Of a stretch of DNA of 64,000 bases, positions 11,266-23,200 are shown piece by piece. Source of the DNA: Perognathus longimembris pacificus (taxonomy: Eukaryota > Chordata > Mammalia > Rodentia > Heteromyidae). The translations under genes were made by a program, and so were the position numbers. Under the pieces are notes generated by a model, which was given only the letters and a program-made list of their open reading frames with translations, searched no databases and was not told the origin of the DNA. The stretch is taken from assembly GCF_023159225.1 (NCBI RefSeq), contig NC_063171.1, positions 35,867,378 to 35,931,377 of the forward strand, written 5' to 3'. Position 1 is the stretch's first letter, and every line of letters starts with the position of its first letter.

Positions 11266-14200
11266 GGTCCTGGGGCTAGAACTCAGGTCCTAGGCACTAT
11301 CCCTGAGCTTTTTTTTTTGCTCAAGGCTAGCATTCTACCACTTAAGTCACAGTTCCATGTTAGCTTTTATTTATTTTTTACAATTAGTTGGAGATAATAG
11401 TGTCACAGACTTTCCTGCCAGGGTTAATTTTGAACTGGGATCCCCAGCTCTCAGCCTACTGAGTGACTAGAATTACAGGTGTGAGCAACTAGCACCTAGT
11501 TTTTTTTGTTTTTGTTTTTGTTTTTTAATACAGAGGATGGAACCCAGGCTCACACATACAAAAATGCTCTCTACCCCAAACTACATTCTAGCCCCTTAGC
11601 ATGTCATTTATAGTCTTTTATAAAATTAAAGATGACAATTTTTAACAAAAAAGGCGGGGGGACACTTTTAAAATTGTTTGCAGAAAAAGCCAGCCTCCAA
11701 ACTGGAATAGACACTTGAATGCTAACTGTGAAATAAACTGCTCAAATATTTTGTCAGAGAATGTTTATCAGACTGACAATGATAGAATATTGATTTAAAA
11801 GACTAAAAAACCCTGAAGAGGTGAGAGAATTTTAAAAGAGCATGTAACATTCTGAATTCATTTAGGGATCCTGGCCCAGATGAATTTAAATCCAATCAGC
11901 ACTTAAAATTGGCATCACCCAAATGTTAAAAAGTGTTTTGTTAAGGGGGGGAGGGAGGGGGGTATGAGGGACAAGGTAACAAACAGTACAAGAAATGTAT
12001 CCAATGCCTAACGTATGAAACTGTAACCTCTATGTACATCAGTTTTATAATAAAAACTTAAAAAAAAAAGTGTTTTGTTAAAATCGTAGCCTGCCTAATC
12101 TAGTACTAAGGATATTTTAATTTCCAAAAATGACTAGGAAAAATTTCTAACACTATACGATCTTCCAGAATCTTGTCATTTCATACCACTTAAGAATTTA
12201 AGGGCTGGGGATATAGCCTAGTGGCAAGAGTGCCTGCCTCGGATACACGAGGCCCTAAGTTCGATTCCCCAGCACCACATATACAGAAAACGGCCAGAAG
12301 CGGCGCTGTGGCTCAAGTGGCGGAGTGCTAGCCTTGAGCGGGAAGAAGCCAGGGACAGTGCTCAGGCCCTGAGTCCAAGGCCCAGGACTGGCCAAAAAAA
12401 AAAAAAAAAAAAAAAAAGAATTTAAGACAATAAACCTTTTCTTCCTCAAAAGTCCTTTTCTTCCTCAAAAAAAAAAAAAAAAAAAGAATTTAAGCACCTT
12501 CTCTTGAACCTAAACAATTCTTCATGACTGATCAAGAAACAGAATGAGGGGCTGGGGATATGGCCTAGTGGCAAGAGTGCTTGCCTCGTATACATGAGGC
12601 CCTGGGTTCAATTCCCCAGTACCACATATACAGAAAATGGCCAGAAGTGGCGCTGTGGCTCAAGCGGCAGAGTGCTAGCCTTGAGCAAAAAGAAGCCAGG
12701 GACAGTGCTCAGGCCCTGAGTCCAAGCCCCAAGACTGGCCAAAAAAGAAGAAACAGAATGAAGCAGAAATGAGGCTGCACAACTTCAGAAGTTCCCATCC
12801 TCCCTCATGTTATGAGGAAGTTTAAAGTATTAGGCAGGGTCTGTGTAGAAAGGTTCATGAGATAAGCTATCCACAGTTGTTGTTTTCCCTGCTAGTCCTT
12901 AGGGCTTGAACTCAGGGCTTGGACACTATGCTATCCCTAAGCCTCTTCGTGCTCTACCACTTGAGCCACAGCACCACTTCTGGCTTTTTCTGAGTAGTTT
13001 AGTGGAAATAAGAGTCTCATGGACTTTTCTTGCCAAGGCTGGCTTCGAACATCAATCCTCAGATCTCAAGCTTCCTAAGGAGCTAGGATTACAAGTATGA
13101 GCCACCGGTGCCCAGCTCTATCCACAGTTTTTAATTCCCTGTTCAAACATTAGGGTAAGAGGCTGGCATAAAAAAACACAAAACTGGTTTCAATTCACTA
13201 ATTCACAGATATAAAATATGATTACTAGGAGCTTGTATGATATCCTTTGGCAAAAAAAAAAAAAAGTATCAGGAAATACTGTGATCCTCTCACAATTCCA
13301 ATTCCTAAACAGTAAAAGCATATTATGACCCATGGGGGGGAAAAATCTACTGACATGAATTATATTAACTTTATTTGCTTTTTTATTTTTTTAACCTTTT
13401 TTTTTTTATTGCCAGTTCTAGGGCTTGAACTCAGGACCTGGGCTCTGTCCTGGAGCCTTTCTGTGCTCAAGGCTAGGGCGCGACCACTTGAGCCACAGCA
13501 CCACTTCCAGCTTTTCTGCTTATTGGTATTGAGGAATCAAACCTAGGGCTTCATGCACGCTAGGCAAGCACTCTGCCATTAAGCTACATTCCCAGGCCAT
13601 GCTTTTTGACTTTTTAATTAATTAAAGAAATGCTAGGACGATAGAATATATGTTTCAACAAGTAAGCTAACAACACCATTGAGAAAGTAAGACACAGATG
13701 GCTAAAAACTAAACCCAACAAAGCCGGTTACTAGTGGCTCACTTCTGTAATCCTAGCTACTTAGGAAGCTGAGTTCTGAAGATGGTAGTTCAAAGCCAGC
13801 ATGGGTAGGAAAGTACATGAGACTCTGATGTCCAAGTAACCACAGAAATTCTGAGGTGGAGCTGTGGCTCAAAGTGGTAGAGAGCTAGCCTTGGGCAGAA
13901 AAGCTCAGAGACAGCTCCCAAGCACTGAGTTCAAACATTGTAACTGACCAAAAACAAACAGGGACATCACCTAGGGCTTGCATACCACCCCCCCTCAAAA
14001 AAAAAAAAAAAGTAAAGCAAGAAAACCACAGAAAGAAAAAAGTATACTCAACAATGCTCAACTTCACTTACTTTCTATACTTCAATAGAAAATATGACTT
14101 TAACTAATCAGATATGTCCCTAACATACCATGCTGGAAAGAGCCCTATGTTTCCTGCTGTTTCTTTTTCTTTTTTTTCTCACAACAGAATTAACTAGAAT

Positions 14201-17200
14201 TTAAAAAGCAAGGAAATGAAAGACTTGCCTCCACTGTCTCTACTTACCTCTACTATAAATCTACTGCCCTATTTTGTATGTACTGAGGGGGAAAAAGGCC
14301 AAGGCTTTAAATAGAGACGGAGAATCATTTTGGAAGTTCTCTGTCATTATAATCTTCCCTAAATCATTTATCTCTTTAAAAAAGTTTCACCATAAAGTAC
14401 TAAGAATTGAGATCTCTTATTAGCAGCCTCTTTTTTAGTAGAATGTCCAATTTCTGCAATCAGAATTATTCCTGGAATCTGGTTTGGAAAAAACCCGAAG
14501 GATTGTGGTATTTGTGGAGGTGGTTAAAAAATGGCTAGCCTCTCTGGCAGGAAACCAAGTAAAGAGGGCAGCAGAGCTCAAGATGATTTGCTGGGTTAGC
14601 CTTAAAAAAAACAAAACAAAAACAAAAACAATAAAAAATTAAAAAAAAGATCTTCAGGGACTCTTAGAAGATACCCACAAAGCAAGCTAGTAATTACTTG
14701 TGAGGGCATGTGATAAACAGAGATTATGCATGTATATTAATATAGTTACATACATATAGTAGTTGAGGAATAAATTTATGCAAACATATATTAGATATAT
14801 GAGCTCAAAAAATTAGACAACAAGAGAATAATCCAATTAATAAATAAGTAAGCAAAGCTGGGCACTGGTGGTGGCTCATGCCTGTAAGTCTAGCTACTCA
14901 GAAGACTAAGGCTTGGACTCAAGGGCTGAGCACTGTCCCTGGCTTCTTTTTGCTCAAGGCTAGCACTCTACCACTTGAGCCACAGCGCCACTTCTGGCCG
15001 TTTTCTATATATGTGGTGCTAGGGAATTGAACCCAGGGCTTCATGTATATGAGGCAAGCACTCTTGCCACTAGGCCAATATTCCCAGCCTAGGTTCCTTT
15101 TTTTTTTCTTTAATGTACTCATCCTGGGTTTTTAACTTAGGGCCCAAGAGCAATTCTTGGGAGTTTTTGTTCAAGGCTCTACAACTTGAACTACAGCTTT
15201 ACTTCCAGCTTTATTTATTTTTATTTTTATTTTTTGGTGGTTAACTGGTGATAAGAGTCTAATGGACTTTACTTCTCAGGCTGGCTTTGAACCACAATCC
15301 TTAGATCTCAGCCTCTCAAGTAGCTTAGAGGCATAAGCCATCAACACCTGGCAGTATGAAGGTTTCAAAAAAAACTAAAAATATACCTATCTTATGTCTT
15401 TGATATAGCACTACTAGGCATACAGCCAAAGGAGTATAAATCAATACACAAGAAATATACCTACATATCCATGTTTACTGCGGTTCTGTTCACCACAGCA
15501 AAACTGTGGAAGCCGAAGTGCCAAATAACAGATGAAGGGATAAATATGGTACATACATACCATGGAATATTACACAGCCATAAAGAATGAAAATATGTCA
15601 TTTGCAGGATGGAATTAGCAAACACTATGTAGAGCAAGATAAGTCAGGCTTAGAAAACTAAATATCAATTTTTTTTCCCATTTGTCAAAGCTAGATCTAA
15701 AAGACATGTATTTGTGAACATGTACACAGTATATGCATATATATGTGTGTGTATATATAGCCATATATATACACAGATACATACATATACACACTTAAAC
15801 ACACAGACACACCTAATACAGAGAGAACATGAATCGAACTATGGAACTGTTACAGGGGTAAGGAATGCCCAACCAGTGGAGAGGCCACATAAGGCCCTCA
15901 AAATCATTTGGTACATGACAAGAAAGACACAAATGCTTCTCAAATACTTCTTGTTGGCTTCCCAAGGCCCTTTGCCCGTACTGATAATTCTGTATGTTCC
16001 AATGTTTTAAGCATTTAAGTGGAAGAGAAAATGGGAAAAGGAAGGGGTGATACTGACCAAGCTTTGTACTTATAATGTGACTTATGGAACTGTAACCACT
16101 CTGTACAACTACTTAAAAAAGTATCTAAAAGCCAGGTGCTGGTGGCTCATGCCTGTAATCCTAGCTTCTCAGGAAACTAAGATCTAGGACTGCAGTTCGA
16201 AGCCAGACCAGGCAGAAAAGTCCCTCTTATCTCCAATTAACCAAACAAAAAACTAGAAGTGGAGCTGTGGCTCAAAGTGGTACAGCAATAGCCTTCAGCT
16301 GAAGCACTTGGGGACAGTGCCTAGTCCCTGAGTTAAAGCCCCACAACCTGCAAAAAAAAAAAGTATATAAATAGTCATTAGCAAAAAAATGGTTGCTGAA
16401 AGTGAATAATTTCCCTATGTACTACAACTCTATATGAAGAAAGAGTCTCAATGAAAGTGCCAGTCAGTGAGGGGCTGAGAGGTGCAAGGAAAGAAAAAGT
16501 GATAGAAAGGATTATTCTGGTTAAAAGTATATGTACATTTGAAATACTATAGTGAAACTCCTTGGTACAATTAATATATAGTAAAAAACTGAAAGACAAG
16601 AATTCAAATAGAGTCTGTTGGGGGAGGGGTATAACAAGAAGGGAGAAAGTGAATGAGAACAAATATGGTGGAAGTAGTTTATTTGCAAGTATGAAAATGG
16701 TTAAAATTGTTTTAAGAAAGAAGGATAAAGGAAAATGATAAATGAGGTGGGTGGGTTCAATTCAGATACATTGCTTCCAAGTATGGAAATATCACAATGA
16801 AACTCCCCTGGCATAACTAATGTAGACTTAAAAAACAAAACAAAACACACAGGAGTAATGACGAGGCATTGCTTCTGACTTTTTCTTAAATAATTCAGAC
16901 ATATTAACAGGTTAGAAACTAGCATAAAGATAAAGGGAAAGTCTGCGTTTTTCCTCTAAGTGTTACACAAATTTGTAATTGCTTGAAAAGCTTTTTTCTT
17001 TAGCTAACAGGAATTACATTTTGACTTACCAAAATTTCCCAAATTATAGTTTTCTAAAGCTCTTGTAAGACTAGAATTTAGTCACTTCTATAAAGAACCT
17101 GAATAAGACTTTTGTTATCTCTCTCTACTCTATCTTCTATAGTTGTACACTAGTGAAGTAAATTATTTCCCTCTATTTGAAGAAAGTAATAGGAAACTAA

Positions 17201-20200
17201 GGACCACCCTGCAGAACTTTCACCTACTCCCTCCACATTCTTGGCTCCAAAACTCTTACCTGTAGATAGTGATATGAGGAGACAGAGGACGGTTTAAAGT
17301 TGTGTTCTTATTCCAGAACCGCTCCATTTCTTCTTTGGCTGTTGTTCCCATAGGAGCAGCACTAAAACAAAATCAGAAGGTTAAAAAAGTATCAAAAGTA
17401 GGCCTGGTTTAATATTTTACAAAACAAAATATTTATTTATTTAGGTTTGTTTTTTTCCAATTCTAGGGCTTGAACTCAGTGCCTAGGTACTATCCCTGAG
17501 CCTCTTTGTGCTCAAGGCTAGTGCTCTACCACTTGAGCTACAGAGCCATTTCTGGCTTTTTCTGAGTAGTTTATTGGAGATAAGAGTCTCATGGACTTTC
17601 CTGCCTAGGCTGGCTTTGAACAGTGTTCCTCAGATCTCAGCCTCCTGAATAGCTAGGATCACAGGAATGAGCCACTGTAGCCCAGCTCATAATAAAATAT
17701 TTAAAAAGGTAAGAAGACTAGAATGACAGGAAAAAAACGTGTTTGTCCAACTATTTTATTTTTATGACAAGTTTGATTCAACTAACTTCAATCAGGGAAT
17801 GGGGTGTGGTTCAGTGGTACAATAGTTATCTTGAATACAAAAGGCCCTAGGTTTGATCCCCAGAACAGAAGAAACAAAATACTAAAATAAAGAGTAAGTG
17901 ATTCCATCTCCCTTAAGGAAATATCACAAGGGCTAGAGGTGTGGCTCAGTGGTAAAAGTACATGCTCAACATATACAAAGTCAATGCTATTACCAAGAGA
18001 GGAAAGGAGGGATGGAGAGAAGAAAAAAAGGAAGTTAGGAAGGAGACTGAGAAAGGTGAAAAGCTCCTGATAAATATATTACAAAAGGATAAAAAAACAA
18101 AACAAAAAGTACAAAGGGGGGGAAAAAACCTCTACAGTAGCAAAAACCTGCTCTGTATTTCCTCATTCAGATGACCAATGTTTAAAATCACAGATAGGAA
18201 GACATATGGCCCCTGATAAGATGTACAGATGCTTCCAATCATTATGAAACAACCCCACAAATTCATCTTTAGCACTTCTACAAAACAAATGGCCTACATT
18301 GCTCAAAAATGTCTATGTCACTGGGTATGGTGGCATATGGCTGTAATTCCAGTATTCAGGAAGTAAGGAAGAAAGATCACAAATTTGAGCTGGGATACAT
18401 AGTGAGTTTTAGGCCGGCATGAGCTACTTTCTTTTGAAAGTAGCTCATGAAACCTTTCTTTTCTTTTCTTTTTTTTTTTTTTTTGCCAGTCCTGGGCCTT
18501 GGACTCAGGGCCTGAGCACTGTCCCTGGCTTCTTTTTGCTCAAGGCTAGCACTCTGCCACTTGAGCCACAGCGCCACTTCTGGCCATTTTCTATATATGT
18601 GGTGCTGGGGAATCGAACCCAGGGCCTCATGTATATGAGGCAAGCACTCTTGCCACTAGGCCATATTCCCAGCCCCAGTGAAACCTTTCTTTAAAAAGAA
18701 AAAAAATGGGCTGGGGATATAGCCTAGTGGCAAGAGTGCCTGCCTCGGATACACGAGGCCCTAGGTTCGATTCCCCAGCACCACATATACAGAAAACGGC
18801 CAGAAGCGGCGCTGTGGCTCAAGAGGCAGAGTGCTAGCCTTGAGTGGGAAGAAGCCAGGGACAGTGCTCAGGCCTTGAGTCCAAGGCCCAGGACTGGCCA
18901 AAAAAAAAAAATAAAAAAAAAAAAAAAATAAAAAGAAAAAAAATCAATGTCAAGATGGGTGCTGGTGGCTCACACCTATAATCCTATTCAGGAGGTTAAG
19001 ATCCAGAAGATCAAGGTTTAAACGTAGCCAGGACAGAAAAGCATGTAAGACTCAGTCTCCAAAATAACCAGCAAAAAAATCAGGGCTGGTGTACTGGTGG
19101 CTCACCACTAGAACCTAGCTACTCAGGATGCTAAGATCTGAGGATCATATTTAAAACTAGCCAGGGCAGGAAAGTCTGTGAGACTCTTATCTTCCATTAA
19201 CTGCCAAAAAAAAAAAAAAAAAAAAAACCCAGAAGTGGAGCTGTGGCTAGAGCCCTAGCCTTGAGCAAAAAAAGATCAGTGACACACCTAGGCCTAAGTT
19301 CAAGCCCCAAGACTGGCATTAAAAAATAAAATAAAATAAAATAAAATAAAATAAAATAAAAGTGGGGCTGGGAATATGGGCTAGTGGTAAAGTGCTCACC
19401 TCGTATACATGAAGCCCTGGGTTCCATTGCTCAGCACCACATATATAGAAAAAGCCAGAAGTAGTGCTGTGGCTCAAGTGATAGAGTGCTAGCCTTGAGC
19501 AAAAGGAAGCCAGGGACAGTGCTCAGGCCCTGAGTTCAAGCCCCAGGACTGGCAAAAAAAAAAAAAAAAAGCTGGGGAAAAAAAGCTAGGGCTGGAGGAG
19601 TGGCTCAAATGACACAGTGCCAGAGGAAAGGGCAAACAAGTTAAGCCAGTACAAAGCTCCGAGTTCAAACCCTAGTAGTGAGGAAAAAAACAAAGTAAAA
19701 AAAGACTCAGAAGGCTGGGAATATGGCCTAGTGGCAAGAGTGCTTGCCTCGTATACAAGAAGCCCTGGGTTCAATTCCCCAGCACCACATATATAGATAG
19801 ATAAATGGCCAGAAGTGGCGCTGTGGCTCAAGTGGCAGAGTGCTAGCCTTGAGCAAAAAGAGAAGCCAGGGACAGTGTGCAGGCCCTGAGTCAAAGCCCC
19901 AGGACTGGCAAAAAAAAAAAAAAAAAAAAAGGCATTTGTTATTTGGGGCTGAGAATATGGCCTAGTGGCAAGAGTGCTTGTCTCATATACATGAAGCCCT
20001 GGGTTTGATTCCTCAGCACCACATATACAGAAAACGGCCAGAAGTGGCACTGTGGCTCAAGTGGCAGAGTGCTAGCCTTGAGCAAAAAGAAGCCAGAGAC
20101 AGTGCTCAGGCCTGAGTTCAAGACCCCAGGACTGGCCAGAAAAAAAAAAAAGACTCAGAAATATGACAGCTAAGTATATGTGTGTGTCTAATTAGGTCCT

Positions 20201-23200
20201 TGAATGGGGAAGATTGTATTTCTATAAAGCACATTTTTTAAATAGAAAAATCTAAAAATCAACCGTATATTAAGTGTTTGTAAATGTTAAATTTCCAAAA
20301 TTTGCCAATTATGCCCATATTACTGTACTGAGTTGTAAAAGGAAATCTAAGAAAATGTTAACAACTGATGTACCTGGGTGAAAGGATAACTGTGCTAAAC
20401 ATAGTGGCATATATCTGTAATCCCAGTACTCTAGAATCTCAGTCAGGAGACCCATTTGAGCTTAGGAGCCTAAGACCATACTATGCAACACAGAGCCATC
20501 TCACAAAACAAAAGCAAAAAAAAATAAATAAATAAAACAAAGAATTTAATTTAATTGTACTATTATTTCACCTTTTCTGAACATATATTTCCCAAATAAA
20601 AGGCTAAAAAAATGAAATACCTCAGGGTAATTGTTGTTGAAGTCAACAGACTATAAATATATACTTAAGAGACAATAGTTAAAGACTAAATCTTGGCTGG
20701 CTGCTGGTGGCTCACCCCTGTAATCCTAAGAACTGAGGGTCATGGTTTGAAGCCAGCCAGGACAGGGAAGTCAGTGAGACTCTTATCTCCAATTAAGCAA
20801 AAAGACAAACTGGAGGTGTAGCTCAAGTGGTAGAAAGCCAACCTTGAGCTTTAAAAGCCAAGTGAGAGCACAAGGTCCTCAAGTTCAAGACCCAATATAG
20901 GCAGAAAAAGTCTGGGCTGGAGGTATGGTTCAAGTAGTAGAGCACCAGCTATGAAAAAGAGAAAAAAAGGGGGCTGGGGATATGGCCTAGTGGCAAGAGT
21001 GCCTGCCTCGTATACATGAGGCTCTGGGTTCAATTCCCCAGCACCACATATACAGAAAACGGCCAGAAGTGGCGCTGTAGCTCAAGTTGCCTTGAGCAAA
21101 AAGAAGCCAGGGACAGTGCTCAGGCCCTGAGTCCAAGGCCCAGGACTGGCCAAAAAAAGACTGTATAAAAAAATCAAGAAGATGAAACAAATCAGTGAAT
21201 ACAGAAATAAAGGAAAATTACTTTAAAAAGACCAAAGAGGGGCTGGGAATGTAGCTAAGCACTAGAGTGCTTGCCTATCATGCACAAAGCCCTGGCTTCG
21301 ATTCCTCAGCACCACATAAACAGAAAAACCGGAGGTGGCACTGTGGCAAGAGGTAGAATGCTAGCTTTGAGCAAAAAGAAGTTAGGGACACAGTGCTTAG
21401 GCCCTGAGTCCAAGCCCCAGGAATGGCAAAAAAAAAAAAGGCCAACCCAAAGAAATATCTTTCTTTCTTCTACTCTCAGACATAAAAACAGAGGGGAATG
21501 GGCTAGGAATGTGGCCTAGTGGTACAGTGCTTGCCTTGCATACATGAAGCCCTGGCTTTGATTCCTCAGCACCACATATATAGAAAAAGCCAGAAGTGGC
21601 ACTAGCTTGAGTCCAAGCTCTAGGACTGGCCAAAAACAAACAAACAAACAAAAAATACAGAGAGAACTAGGAAGGTAGTTCAATGGTAAAGTAAAAAAAT
21701 CCTTTAGTTATATTTCCAATACTATGAAAGCAAGGAAAGAAGCTGGGTGCCATTGGCTCACATCTGTAATCCTAGCTACTCAAGAGGCTGAGATCTGAGG
21801 ATCGCAGTTATAAGACAGCATGAGCAGGAAAGTCTGTGAGACTCTTATCTCCAATTAACCTCCAGGAAATCCGAAGTAGAGCTGTGGCTTAAAGTGGTAG
21901 AGTTCAAGCCACCACTGACCAAGAAAAATAAAGGAGAAGAGGAAAAGAAAAGAAATGAAAGGAAAAAAAAAGGGAAAACAATTAAAAATCAGAAACACTG
22001 GGCTGGGAATGTGGCTTAGTGGTAGAGTGCTCATCTACCATGTATGAAGCCCTAGGTTCGATTCCTCAGTACCACATAAACAGAAAAAGCAGGAAGTGGT
22101 CCTGTGGCTCCAGTAGTAGAGAGCTAGCCTTGAGCAAAAGAAGCTCAGGGACAGTGCTCAGGCCCTGGACTGGCAAAAAAAAAAGGAGGGGGTAGGGGTT
22201 GGGATTAAATATTAGAATAAAAATACAAGCTTCCTGAATACCAAAGACATGTTTAAAATAGGTCAATTCTCAATCAATATCATATCAACAAATGAATTCA
22301 ATCTCCACACACACACACACATACACACACAATCAGAAAGTGTCAACAATTATTAACTTTTCAGCCAAGTGTCAAGTACTGCACGCTTTCTTAAATATTC
22401 TTCAACTCTCCATTAACAATTTACTGCTTTTCTCTGAGGGAGGAAAAGTGCTAATATTATTATTAATATATTTAGAAACTTACTTTCTGATACAGAGCTG
22501 AGGATTAATGTAGGCTCGGAGGCAATGACGGCCAGTGTGTCTGTAACATAAGAGAATCTAGAATCAATACACATTTAGAGATCAACAAGAGTATACCAAC
22601 TTTTCTATTTTTGTACTGTATTATTAGTCTTAGGTTTGAGTGCTAAATAAAAATTAAGATTAGGTCTAGGACTGTAACTCAGTGGTTGAACATGAACTTA
22701 GCATACATGAAGCGGAGTTAAATCTTAGCATCTAAAAACATAAAATGAAGTAAGATGATGAAAATAAGGACAATATTAGTGTTCCTATTTTCTGGCTGAA
22801 AATCTACAATTCTACATAATTTGAAAATAAAAGTATCATCTATAATTGTAAAATAAAGTATCAATTGAACACAAAAGAAACTAGTCAGGTGCAGTGGCTC
22901 AAGTCTATACTCCTAGCTACTTGAGAGGAGAAAACTCAAAGATTGTACTTTGAGGCCAGCCCAATCAAGTTCAGGAGAGTCTATCTCACTCACTGGCTGG
23001 ACTCATGGTGATAGATGCTTGCTTATTATCCTAGCTGTGGGGGAGGCACAATGACCAGATACAGAGGTAATCTCTTGTCCTCCCCAGTGGCACAGCGAAA
23101 AGCCAGGCTGAAAGCATGACTCAACAGGTAGAGTGCTAGCTAAGCAAGCTTAGCAAATTAAAGCACTGAATTCAAGCCTGCTAACTCTCCATCCTCCCCC

